Part shown: one piece after another, positions 41,019-49,470 of the stretch
How positions within the stretch are numbered: the stretch's first letter is position 1
Layout: the number at the start of each line of letters is the position of its first letter
DNA from: Streptomyces sp. B21-083
GTDB taxonomy: Bacteria > Actinomycetota > Actinomycetes > Streptomycetales > Streptomycetaceae
DNA: 64,000 bases
Reading direction: 5' to 3'
NCBI RefSeq assembly: GCF_036898825.1
Contig: NZ_JARUND010000002.1
Location: 3,348,001 to 3,412,000 of the forward strand
Notes under the pieces: generated by a model
What the model was told of the DNA's origin: nothing
Seen by the model: the letters and a program-made list of their open reading frames with translations, nothing else
Databases searched by the model: none
Made by a program: the position numbers and the translations under genes

Positions 41019-41171
41019 ACTTCCCCGGCCCAGTGTACGGCTGTCGGGTACGCCCCCGGCAAGGGCGGCCCACACCGACCTGCCGACCTGTACCGACCTG
41101 TCCTGCGATGTCGTGTCCTCGGCGACCTGCTCAGGCCCGCCGCTTCGGCGTCCTCGGGCTAGCGTCGCCGT

Positions 41172-41951
41172 ATGAAGGTGACTTGGGAAGAGCCTGGGTG
41201 GGGCGGCCTGGGCTGGGAGCGGCTGGCGGCCGGGGTGGGGCGGTGCAGGCTGCCGGGGTGGGACTGCACGGTGGGGCTGGTGACCGGGCCGGGCGGCGCG
41301 CTGCTCGTCGACGCCGGATCGAGTCTCGCGGAGGGCGCGAGACTGCGCCTGGAGGCCCAGTCGCTCGCCGGGCGCCGTGTGGACTTCCTCGCACTCACGC
41401 ACCCCCATTTCGATCATGTTTTCGGGGCGGCGGCATTCGCGGGTGCGCACGTCCTGGCGGCAGGGGGCGCGGACGGTTCGGGAAGCGAATTCGGGAGATC
41501 GGGGCGCGAGGCGTTGTGCGCGGACGCGGTACGCAACGGTCTGGACGCCCGTACGGCGGAGGAGGCGGCGGACACCTTGGTCGTTCCGCGCCAGGAGGTC
41601 CGAAGGAGCCTCACCGTCGAGCTGGGCGACGGCGGCCCGGAAGTCGCCCTGTGGAACGTGGGCCCGGGCCACACCAGCAGCGACCTGGTGATCGTCGTAC
41701 CCGGCAACAGCGACAGCGACCCGACGGTCGTCTTCTGCGGCGACCTGGTCGAGGAGTCGGGCGACCCCCAGGCGGGCCCCGACGCCGTACCGTCGCACTG
41801 GCCGACGGCCCTGGACCGCGTCCTCGCCCTGGGCGGCGAGGACGCGCTGTACGTACCCGGCCACGGCGCGGTGGTGGACGCGGCGTTCGTACGGGCCCAA
41901 CGGGACGCCCTGGCAAGGCGTTTCGGCGTGTCGCGGGAGCCGGTGGCCTGA
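41172..41951 (+). CDS. MBL-fold metallohydrolase (subclass B-like)
   Basis: A 259-residue protein. The metal motif TLTHPHFDHVFGAA-type reads LTHPHFDHVFG at about residues 76-86 (HxHxDH variant with HPHFDH), GPGHTSSDLVI near 165 and VPGHGAVVD near 230 complete the site. The order and length resemble BcII-like beta-lactamase-fold hydrolases, but the substrate is uncertain. It is divergent from hrcA and 31 bp before the DUF3097 gene. Confidence 0.85.
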   Translation: MKVTWEEPGWGGLGWERLAAGVGRCRLPGWDCTVGLVTGPGGALLVDAGSSLAEGARLRLEAQSLAGRRVDFLALTHPHFDHVFGAAAFAGAHVLAAGGADGSGSEFGRSGREALCADAVRNGLDARTAEEAADTLVVPRQEVRRSLTVELGDGGPEVALWNVGPGHTSSDLVIVVPGNSDSDPTVVFCGDLVEESGDPQAGPDAVPSHWPTALDRVLALGGEDALYVPGHGAVVDAAFVRAQRDALARRFGVSREPVA

Positions 41952-41982
41952 CGGCAAGACCGCTTCTCCTATCGTCATCCGA

Positions 41983-42816
41983 ATGCGCCAGTACTCTCCG
42001 GACCTGACCCCACCGTGGAAGAAGCCCAAGCCCGTGCCGCAGGTCCCGGCGGACCCCGGCCTGGTGGTCGAGGAGCCGGGTACGGGCTTCTGCGGCGCGG
42101 TGATCCGCTGCGAGGCGGGCACGGTCACCCTGGAGGACCGCTTCGGCAAACACCGGGTGTTCCCGCTGGAGCCGAGCGGCTTCCTGCTGGAGGGCAAGGT
42201 GGTGACCCTGGTCCGCCCCACCGGGCCGCCGTCGACGTCTCCGACAGCGGCTTCGGTACGTCCGTCCCGCACCGCTTCCGGTTCGATGGCGGTTCCCGGT
42301 GCCCGCGCGCGGGTGGCCCGGGCGGGGCGGATCTACGTGGAGGGCCGGCACGACGCCGAACTGGTCGAGAAGGTGTGGGGAGACGACCTGCGCGTCGAGG
42401 GCGTGGTCGTCGAGTACTTGGGGGGCATCGACGACCTCCCCGCGATCGTGACCGAGTTCGCCCCTGGCCCGGACGCCCGCCTGGGCATCCTGGTGGACCA
42501 CCTGGTCCCGGGCACCAAGGAGTTCCGGATCGCACGGTCGGTGACCAGCGAACACGCACTGGTGGTCGGGCACCCGTACATCGACGTGTGGGAGGCGGTG
42601 AAGCCCGCGTCACTGGGCATCCCCGGCTGGCCCCGGATCCCACACGGCCGGGACTGGAAGACGGGGGTGTGCCGGGAACTGGGCTGGCCGGAGAACACGG
42701 GCGCGGTATGGCAGGCGATCCTGGCCCGGGTCCGGACGTACAAGGACCTGGAACCGGAGCTGCTGGGCCGAGTGGAGGAACTGATCGACTTCGTCACAGC
42801 ACCGTCGGACACGTGA
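41983..42816 (+). CDS. DUF3097 family protein
   Basis: A 277-residue actinomycete-specific protein. An N-terminal beta domain (GFCGAVIRCEAGTVTLEDRF) and a linker are followed by a Toprim-like core (IYVEGRHDAELVEKVWGDDL, then ILVDHLVPGTKE). Toprim folds act in nucleic-acid cleavage or joining, but no function is established for this family. The linker around residues 75-95 is Ser/Pro/Ala-rich. Confidence 0.9.
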   Translation: MRQYSPDLTPPWKKPKPVPQVPADPGLVVEEPGTGFCGAVIRCEAGTVTLEDRFGKHRVFPLEPSGFLLEGKVVTLVRPTGPPSTSPTAASVRPSRTASGSMAVPGARARVARAGRIYVEGRHDAELVEKVWGDDLRVEGVVVEYLGGIDDLPAIVTEFAPGPDARLGILVDHLVPGTKEFRIARSVTSEHALVVGHPYIDVWEAVKPASLGIPGWPRIPHGRDWKTGVCRELGWPENTGAVWQAILARVRTYKDLEPELLGRVEELIDFVTAPSDT

Positions 42817-42877
42817 GCACGCGTTCAACCCGAGCTTCTTTCCCCCCACCGCTTCGCAGCCCAGGCCGCACCCTCCC

Positions 42878-43082
42878 AGCGCAGGCCCGCGCCTTCAGCC
42901 CGTCCGGCACCTTCCCAGCGCGGGCCCGCATTTCCAGCCCGTCCGGCACCCTCCCAGCGCAGGCCCGCATTTCCAGCCCGTCCGACGTTTGAGGACAAGG
43001 CCCGTTCAGGGCCGGAGGGGGGTCTGGGGGCGCAGCCCCCAGGAACGGGATGGGACGGGTAAGGGCGGCGGGGGCGAAACAA
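42878..43082 (-). repeat. Three 39-bp tandem units plus terminator module, copy A
   Basis: Units beginning AGCGCAGGCCCGC or AGCGCGGGCCCGC start at 42878, 42917 and 42956 (39-bp period). They are followed by a conserved tail (GTTTGAGGACAAGGC), an 8-bp GC hairpin (43024-43042, CTGGGGGC-GCA-GCCCCCAG) and GATGGGACGGGTAAGGGCGG. The same module is found at 52113-52285. It lies between the convergent DUF3097 and hemW genes and probably ends both transcripts. It fills the 278-bp gap, in which no gene was seen. Confidence 0.85.
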
Positions 43083-43094
43083 CCCAGGCCCCCT

Positions 43095-44336
43095 TCAGTC
43101 CACCAGATCCCGAACCACCGCATCCGCCAACAACCGCCCCCGCAACGTCAACACCGCCCGCCCCTCCCCATAGGGCCCCGCCTCCAGCAACCCCTCCCCC
43201 AACGCCCGCCCCGCAGCCGCCAGCCCGGCACCCCGCAGCAGCGCCAACGGCACCCCCTCCCGCAACCTCAGCTCCAGCAGAATCCGCTCGACCCGCCGGT
43301 CCTCCTCCGACAGCACCTCACGCCCCGCCCCCGGCGACCGCCCCGCCGCCAGCGCCCCGGCGTACGCCCCCGGATGCTTCACGTTCCACCACCGCACGCC
43401 CCCCACATGGCTGTGGGCCCCCGGCCCCGCGCCCCACCAGTCGGCGCCGCGCCAGTACAGCTCGTTGTGCAGGCACCGGGCCGCCTCCGAAGTCGCCCAG
43501 TTGGACACCTCGTACCAGTCGTAGCCCGCCGCCCCCAGCACCTCGTCGGCGATCAGATACCGGTCCGCGTGCACGTCGTCGTCGGTCATCGGCACCTCGC
43601 CCCGGCGGATACGCCGAGCCAGCTGCGTACCCTCCTCCACGATCAGCGCATAGGCGCTCACATGGTCCGGCCCCGCCCCGAGAACCGCCTCCAGCGAGGC
43701 CCGCCAGTCGTCGTCCGACTCGCCGGGCGTGCCGTAGATCAGGTCGAGGTTCACATGGTCGAACCCCACCGTCCACGCCTCCGCGACACACGCCTCGGGC
43801 CGCCCCGGCGTGTGGGTACGGTCCAGCACCTTCAGCACGTGCTGCTTCGCGCTCTGCATCCCGAACGAGATCCGGTTGAAGCCGCCCTCGCGGAGGGTGG
43901 CCAGATACCGCTCGTCCACCGACTCCGGGTTCGCCTCCGTCGTCACCTCCGCGTCCGCCGCGAGGCCGAACTCGTCACGGATCGAGCGCAGCATCCGTAC
44001 GAGATCGTCGGCGGCCAGGAGAGTCGGCGTACCGCCTCCCACGAACACCGTGCGGACCTCGCGGGGGTCGTCGCCCAGCACCTTCCGCGCGAGCCGGACC
44101 TCGTCGATGAGCGTGTCCGCGTAGTTGTCGCGGGAGGCCAGGACACCGCCCGTGCCGCGCAGCTCGGTCGCCGTGTAGGTGTTGAAGTCGCAGTAGCCGC
44201 AGCGGGTCGCGCAGTACGGGACGTGGAGGTAGAACCCGAGGGGACGGTCCGCGGCCCCGGCGAGCGCGGGGGCGGGCAGGGCGCCGTCGTCGGGGACGGG
44301 TTCGCCGTCGGGGAGTGCGGAGGGCATGCCTTCCAT
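43095..44336 (-). CDS. hemW: Radical SAM heme chaperone HemW
   Basis: A 413-residue protein related to oxygen-independent coproporphyrinogen III oxidase. The 4Fe-4S motif CATRCGYCDF (CxxxCxxC) follows YLHVPY, and the HemW C-terminal domain is present. Without the extra N-terminal Cys of HemN it is assigned as HemW, which inserts heme into respiratory enzymes. ATG 44336 or ATG 44327 could start; the frame upstream runs into repeats. Confidence 0.9.
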   Translation of the reverse strand: MEGMPSALPDGEPVPDDGALPAPALAGAADRPLGFYLHVPYCATRCGYCDFNTYTATELRGTGGVLASRDNYADTLIDEVRLARKVLGDDPREVRTVFVGGGTPTLLAADDLVRMLRSIRDEFGLAADAEVTTEANPESVDERYLATLREGGFNRISFGMQSAKQHVLKVLDRTHTPGRPEACVAEAWTVGFDHVNLDLIYGTPGESDDDWRASLEAVLGAGPDHVSAYALIVEEGTQLARRIRRGEVPMTDDDVHADRYLIADEVLGAAGYDWYEVSNWATSEAARCLHNELYWRGADWWGAGPGAHSHVGGVRWWNVKHPGAYAGALAAGRSPGAGREVLSEEDRRVERILLELRLREGVPLALLRGAGLAAAGRALGEGLLEAGPYGEGRAVLTLRGRLLADAVVRDLVD

Positions 44337-44400
44337 TGTCCAGCACCGCCGCGCCGACCCGCCCCACCCGATGACCTGGGCATCGCCGGGGCGCCATCCG

Positions 44401-44523
44401 GGCGTCGGTCGCACGCGTCGATCGGACGGCGTCAGTCGGACGGCGTCGTCGGACGGCGTCGATCGGACGCGCCAGCCGGGCGCGTCAGCCAGACGCGTGA
44501 GTCGCACGCGTCAGCCAGGCACG
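44401..44523. repeat. Degenerate tandem repeats of about 15 bp
   Basis: Variants of GTCAGTCGGACGGC and GCGTCAGCCAGACGC follow one another about eight times between the SpoIIE-phosphatase stop and the hemW start. Several are self-complementary, so the RNA could fold strongly. No gene is encoded. Confidence 0.7.
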
Positions 44524-46641
44524 TCAGTCGGTCTGCAACACCAGCAGCGCCAGATCGTCCTCCGGCGGCTTCTCCCCGAACTCGTGCACGAGTCGCCGGA
44601 TACGTTCCGCGATCAGCTGGGCGTCCAGCCCGGCGCAGCCGGCGAGGGCGCTCGCCAGCCCGTCGCCGTCGTCGAACTGGCGGGGCCCGCAGCGCCGCTC
44701 GGTGACCCCGTCGGTGACGCACAGCAGGCTGTCGCCCGGCCACAGCTCGAAGCTTCCGCTCGTGTACGTCTCGTCCTCGACGACCCCGAGCAGGGTCTGC
44801 GGTTCAGCGGCCGTAAGGACCTCACCGCCCGCCCGGAGCACCAGCGGCAGCGGATGCCCGGCCGAGGCGAGAGTGCAGCGCACGCCCCCGTCGAAGGGCG
44901 CGAGCTCGCCGTAGAGGAGGGAGAGGAAACGGGTCTGCGGGCCCTCGCCCGGCCGCACCGCGGCCGGGACGGCGGGATCGGCGGAGCCCCCCGATCCCAC
45001 AGAACCCACCGCGCCCCCCGAACCCACCGGTGGCGCGGGCCGTCCGTCCGCCGCGACCAGCGCGCGGGCCGCCGCGTCCGCCGTCTCCGTGGCGTCGTCG
45101 AGGAGCAGCTGGTTGAGGCGGTCGAGGACATCGGCGACCCGATAGCCCTCGCGGGCGAGCAGCCGAAGCCATGGGCGGGCGAGGCCGATCACCACGGCGG
45201 CTTCCGGACCCTTGCCCTGGACGTCGCCCACGGCGAAGCACCAGCGGCCGTCGCCGGCCGGGAAGAGGTCGTAGAAATCGCCGCTGGGGCCCCCCTTGTC
45301 GCAGGGTTCGTAGACGAGGGCGCTGCTGACGCCGGGGATCTCGGCGACGGCGCCGGGCAGCAGCCCGCGCTGGAGGATGCGGCTGATGGTTGCCTGGCGG
45401 GCGTACTGGCGGGCGGCGCCGATGGCGAGGGCCACGCGGCGGCTGAGATCCTCGACCAGGCCGGTGACCTCGTCGGGGAAGCGGATCGTCCCGGCCCGCC
45501 CGATGACCAGCGTGCCCAGCGGCCGGCCGCCCGCGACCAGCCGGTAGGCGAGCGCGGCGCCGGTCTCCTCGTGCCCGCCGAGCGCCTCGCCGGGCCAGGG
45601 CACGGTGACCGGCCCGGTTCTGGTGGTGTCGGGCGGGCGCGGTGGGTCCTTCTCCAGGGCGCGGCGCAGCTCCTCGATACGGTCCTCGCTGCCGTGCCAG
45701 ACCCCGGCGAGCCGCGGCCCGGGCCCGGTGTACCCACCGTCCACATCCCCGCCTCCGCCTCCGTCGCCCCAGCTCCCGCGCCCCATGGACTCGTCCTCCA
45801 CCCACACCGCGCACCAGTCGGCGAGGCGCGGCACGAGGAGCTGTCCGGTGAGCGCGGCGACGAGGTCCTCGTCGAGCTGTCCGGCGAGCAGGTCGGAGGC
45901 CTCTGCGAGGAACGAGAGGGCGCCGTGATTGAGCCACTCCTCGTCGTGCGGGTCGCGGTGCGGCTCGGGGGCGAGGAACTCGGCGACCCGTAACCCCTGC
46001 CCGAGCACCTGGGTACCGGCGTACGGGTCGAGGTCGTCGTCGACCGTCATGCCGTCGGCGGGGAGCCGCGCCCAGACGGTCTTGACGCCGGTGCGGTAGG
46101 TGACCCCCCAGGCCTCGGAGAGTGCGGAGACGAGGCGCAGACCACGCCCGTACTCCGGCATGTCGTACGGGAGTTCGACACCGCCGTCCCGGGGTGCGCG
46201 GGAGGGATGGTGATCGGACACCTCGACGACGAGCGCGACGCCGCTCATCCCCTCCCCTTGCCCACCCTTCTCGCCTTCTTCTTCCCGCCCGTCCCCCTCC
46301 GACTCACCCAGCTCGTCCCGCTCCCCCGGCGTCTCCAGGCGGCACTGCAGCTCCACGTCCGTCCCCGCGTGGACGACGGCGTTGGTGACGAGTTCGCTGA
46401 CGACCACCATGGCGTCGTCGATGAGCCGGTCGGGCAGCGACGCGGCGCCGGACAGGCCGAGTTGAGCCCATTCGGCGAGTGCCGCGCGGACGAGGCCGCG
46501 GGCGGCGCCGGGCGCGAGAGGGCCACCGCCGAGCGTGGCGTGGGCCACCGCACGCCGGTTCACACCCCGACGCGCGGGCGCGCCGGGCGCACGGGACGGC
46601 GCACGGGGCACGGTCTCCCGTTGCGTCGGAATGGCCCCCAT
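44524..46641 (-). CDS. SpoIIE-type PP2C phosphatase with HATPase and GAF-like domains
   Basis: A 705-residue signalling protein. Residues about 30-190 form a GHKL/RsbW-like ATPase (MVVVSELVTNAVVHAG N-box) interrupted by an acidic Gly/Glu insert; the middle (about 230-430) is GAF-like; and the C-terminus (about 470-705) is a SpoIIE/RsbU PP2C domain (GGPSGDFYDLFPAGDG, FAVGDVQGKGPEAA, ASAGHPLPLVLRAGG). Such proteins dephosphorylate anti-anti-sigma factors in partner-switching cascades. Having kinase-like and phosphatase domains in one chain suggests opposing activities on one STAS partner, which is not encoded nearby. Confidence 0.88.
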   Translation of the reverse strand: MGAIPTQRETVPRAPSRAPGAPARRGVNRRAVAHATLGGGPLAPGAARGLVRAALAEWAQLGLSGAASLPDRLIDDAMVVVSELVTNAVVHAGTDVELQCRLETPGERDELGESEGDGREEEGEKGGQGEGMSGVALVVEVSDHHPSRAPRDGGVELPYDMPEYGRGLRLVSALSEAWGVTYRTGVKTVWARLPADGMTVDDDLDPYAGTQVLGQGLRVAEFLAPEPHRDPHDEEWLNHGALSFLAEASDLLAGQLDEDLVAALTGQLLVPRLADWCAVWVEDESMGRGSWGDGGGGGDVDGGYTGPGPRLAGVWHGSEDRIEELRRALEKDPPRPPDTTRTGPVTVPWPGEALGGHEETGAALAYRLVAGGRPLGTLVIGRAGTIRFPDEVTGLVEDLSRRVALAIGAARQYARQATISRILQRGLLPGAVAEIPGVSSALVYEPCDKGGPSGDFYDLFPAGDGRWCFAVGDVQGKGPEAAVVIGLARPWLRLLAREGYRVADVLDRLNQLLLDDATETADAAARALVAADGRPAPPVGSGGAVGSVGSGGSADPAVPAAVRPGEGPQTRFLSLLYGELAPFDGGVRCTLASAGHPLPLVLRAGGEVLTAAEPQTLLGVVEDETYTSGSFELWPGDSLLCVTDGVTERRCGPRQFDDGDGLASALAGCAGLDAQLIAERIRRLVHEFGEKPPEDDLALLVLQTD

Positions 46642-46742
46642 CAGCAGCTCCCGAGCAGATCGTACGAATACACCTCAGCGGACGCGGACAGAGTGACAGA
46701 CCGGCCACGCCCATAAGCGCCGAGTTACCGAAGTGGGCAGCC

Positions 46743-47061
46743 ATGAGTGAGAACAGTGCTACGCAAGTGCTCGAAGACGGACAGATTCGAGCATCCGGTC
46801 TACGTCCACTGGTCACCGCGACGACAGCGGCCCGGGAAGGTGACTTCGCAATTCAGATCGTGGACCGCGATGTGCATTGCACTTCAACTCCGAGGTGCAG
46901 CGCGTACGGCGAGCCCCGGTGCGGCCGGGGCCGTGAACAAGATGGTCGACCAGTTGTCGTCGTTCACCGGCGAGCTGACCCGGGTCAGGCGCGAGGCCGG
47001 TACGGCGGGGCGGCTCGGTGGACGCGCCAAGGTCCATGACATCGCCCTGGTGACCACATAG
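46743..47061 (+). pseudogene. Remnant of a HAMP-domain sensor kinase
   Basis: The frame starts normally (MSENSATQVLEDGQIRASGL, with a degenerate RPLVTATTAAREGDFA segment) but then loses similarity. From about 46930 another frame reads VNKMVDQLSSFTGELTRVRR followed by GTAGRLGGRAKV, the HAMP-repeat signature of the large actinomycete hybrid histidine kinases. Most of the gene, including kinase and receiver domains, is missing. The remnant stops at 47061. Confidence 0.6.
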
Positions 47062-47190
47062 GTGGCCCGGGAAACCCTCCGGCCACCGAGGCGCTACTGA
47101 GGCAGCTCCGAGAACTCCACCAACTGCTGAACAAGGGCCGCGAGTCCCAGCCCAAGGGGCGCGGGGAACTGCGCGACAAGCCACAACGCA

Positions 47191-47229
47191 CGCGCACCCG
47201 CACGGGCACCCGCACCCGCACCCGCACCG
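47191..47229. repeat. Hexamer tandem repeat
   Basis: CGCACC-type hexamers, with one GGGCAC variant, repeat about six times just past the acyl-CoA ligase stop. Low-complexity, non-coding. Confidence 0.6.
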
Positions 47230-47252
47230 AGTCCCCCGCGCCCCACCCCCCT

Positions 47253-49127
47253 TTACGCCTCCCGAGACCCCGCATACATCTCGTCGATCAGATGCTTGTA
47301 CTCCCGCTCGACAACCGGCCGCTTCAACTTCAGGCTCGGCGTGATCTCCCCGTGCTCAACATCGAGATCCCGCGGCAGCAAGCGGAACTTCTTGATGGTC
47401 TGCCACCGCTGAAGCCCCCCGTTGAGCTCCTTGACGTACCCCTCGATGAGAGCCACCGTCCCCGGCGCGGCCACCACCTCCGCGTACGACTTCCCGTCGA
47501 GCCCGTTGTCCTTCGCCCAGCTCAGGATCGACGGTTCGTCGAGCGCGATGAGGGCCGTGCAGAAGTTCCGGTCGGCGCCGTGGACCAGGATGTTGGACAC
47601 GTAGGGGCAGACCGCCTTGAACTGTCCCTCGACCTCGGCGGGCGCGATGTACTTGCCGCCGGACGTCTTGATGAGGTCCTTCTTGCGGTCGGTGATGCGC
47701 AGATACCCGTCGGGCGACAGCTCGCCGATGTCACCGGTGTGGAACCAGCCGTCGGACTCCAGTACCTCGGCGGTCTTCTCGGGCAGCCCGTGGTAGCCCT
47801 CCATGATCCCGGGCCCGCGCAGCAGGATCTCGCCGTCGTCCGCGATGCGCACCTCCGTGCCGGGCAGCGGCTTGCCGACCGTGCCGGTGCGGTAGGCCTC
47901 GCCGGGGTTGACGAAGGAGGCGGCGGAGGACTCGGTGAGGCCGTAGCCCTCCAGGATGTGGATGCCGACGCCGGAGAAGAAGAAGCCGATCTCGGGGGCG
48001 AGGGCGGCCGATCCGGAGACACAGGCACGCAGGTTGCCGCCGAAGGCCTCGCGGATCTTCGAGAAGACGAGCGCGTCGGCGACCTTGTGCTTCGCGGCGA
48101 GACCGAAGGGCACGGAGGCGGTGCCGGTGCGTCGGAAGTTGTCCTGGCTGACCTTGGCGTGCTCGCGGGCGACCTCGGAGGCCCACTGGAAGATCTTGTA
48201 CTTGGCGCCGCCACCGGCCCGCGCCTTGGCCGCGACCCCGTTGTAGACCTTCTCGAAGATGCGCGGCACAGCGGCCATGTACGTCGGCTCGACGACCGGC
48301 AGATTCTCGATGATCTTGTCGACCCGGCCGTCGACGGCGGTGACGTGCCCGACCTCGATCTGGCCGGAGGTGAGCACCTTGCCGAAGACATGCGCGAGCG
48401 GCAGCCACAGGTACTGCACGTCGTCGGCGCTGATCAGCCCGGTCGCGGCGGTCGCCTTCGCCATGTACGCCCAGTTGTCGTGGGGCAGGCGGACACCCTT
48501 GGGGCGGCCCGTCGTACCGGACGTGTAGATGAGGGTCGCGAGCTGGTCCTTCGTGATGGCCCCGACCCGCTCCTTGATCAGGTTCGGGTGCTCCTCCAGG
48601 TACGCGGCACCCCGCTGCTCCAGCTCGGCGAGGGTGAGCACCCCCTCGCCGCTCTCGACGCCGGCCGGGTCGATGACCACGACATGGGTGAGTTCGGGGA
48701 GGTCGGCGCGCTTCGCCTGCGCCTTGGCGAGCTGGGCCGCGTCCTCGGCGATCAGCACCTTGCTGGCGGAGTCGGCGAGGATGAAGGCCGACTCGTCGGC
48801 GTTGGTCTGCGGATACACCGTGGTCGTGGCGGCGCCGGCGCACATGATGCCCAGGTCACCGAGGATCCACTCGACGCGGGTGGCGGAGGCGAGCGCGACG
48901 CGCTGCTCCGGCTGTACGCCCAGGTCGATGAGGCCGGCGGCGATGGCGTAGACCCGTTCCGCGGCCTGCGCCCAGGTCAGCGACTTCCAGTCGTCGGGGC
49001 CCTCACCGGCGGCCGGGGGCACCGGGTAGCGGTAGGCCTCCGCGTCCGGCGTGGCGGCCACGCGATCCAGGAAAAGACCGGCGACGGACGGCGGGCGGTT
49101 CTCGATCAAGGTCTGTGTGTCGCTCAC
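47253..49127 (-). CDS. Long-chain fatty-acid-CoA ligase (FadD15-like)
   Basis: A 624-residue ANL-superfamily enzyme. The AMP-binding P-loop is YTSGTTGRPKGV near residue 190, EGYGLTESSA and WFHTGDIGELSPDGYLRITD follow, and the C-terminal lid has the KTSGGKYIAPAEVE motif with the catalytic Lys region. It activates fatty acids to acyl-CoA through acyl-AMP. The GTG at 49127 is preferred because GGAGG (49133-49137) precedes it; the longer frame to 49256 lacks homology. Confidence 0.93.
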   Translation of the reverse strand: MSDTQTLIENRPPSVAGLFLDRVAATPDAEAYRYPVPPAAGEGPDDWKSLTWAQAAERVYAIAAGLIDLGVQPEQRVALASATRVEWILGDLGIMCAGAATTTVYPQTNADESAFILADSASKVLIAEDAAQLAKAQAKRADLPELTHVVVIDPAGVESGEGVLTLAELEQRGAAYLEEHPNLIKERVGAITKDQLATLIYTSGTTGRPKGVRLPHDNWAYMAKATAATGLISADDVQYLWLPLAHVFGKVLTSGQIEVGHVTAVDGRVDKIIENLPVVEPTYMAAVPRIFEKVYNGVAAKARAGGGAKYKIFQWASEVAREHAKVSQDNFRRTGTASVPFGLAAKHKVADALVFSKIREAFGGNLRACVSGSAALAPEIGFFFSGVGIHILEGYGLTESSAASFVNPGEAYRTGTVGKPLPGTEVRIADDGEILLRGPGIMEGYHGLPEKTAEVLESDGWFHTGDIGELSPDGYLRITDRKKDLIKTSGGKYIAPAEVEGQFKAVCPYVSNILVHGADRNFCTALIALDEPSILSWAKDNGLDGKSYAEVVAAPGTVALIEGYVKELNGGLQRWQTIKKFRLLPRDLDVEHGEITPSLKLKRPVVEREYKHLIDEMYAGSREA

Positions 49128-49274
49128 GACATCCTCCGGGGCCCGCGGCAGTGCGGCGGCTGGCTCATTTGCGGCTGTTGTTACTGCGTCTTCCCGGGGG
49201 ACGACCCCCGGACCCCCAGCAGAGAAGCAGGTCAGCAGGGTGGGACCGACCTGCACATCACGAGGCGAACCTGA

Positions 49275-49290
49275 GTGACTCGCGAGTAAC
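49275..49290. promoter_or_regulatory. 16-bp palindrome, candidate operator of the acyl-CoA ligase gene
   Basis: GTGACTCG-CGAGTAAC is an inverted repeat with one mismatch (consensus half GTTACTCG). It lies about 150 bp upstream of the ligase start, a typical TetR-family operator. No regulator gene is adjacent. Confidence 0.4.
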
Positions 49291-49406
49291 TACCGAGCAG
49301 AGATCAGAGTAAGGGGCGACCGCCCGGCGCGTAAGGGGCGACGGCCTGTCACTTCCTACAGAGAGCGGCTGTTCGTTTCCTACAGGGCCGACGGTACGCA
49401 CACGAA

Positions 49407-49440
49407 GGGGGCCCGCCGCGTTCTTGCGCGGCGAGCCCCC
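49407..49440 (-). terminator. lepA terminator
   Basis: A stem of 6 + 7 bp with one mismatch (GGGGGC-C-CGCCGCG / CGCGGCG-A-GCCCCC) around a 6-nt loop, 30 bp after the lepA stop. The rest of the 49128-49470 gap holds the palindrome at 49275 and no gene. Confidence 0.8.
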
Positions 49441-49470
49441 GTTCTCCCGATTCCCACGGGTCGGCGTCGG

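Noticed and set aside
42794..43123. Minus-strand frame with 13-residue repeats (DGLEMRACAGRVP-like)
   Set aside because: The repeats come from the 39-bp DNA unit, which also occurs at 52113 in a non-coding 3' region.
47292..49274. 660-codon frame antisense to the acyl-CoA ligase
   Set aside because: Shadow frame with low-complexity composition; the ligase has all family motifs.
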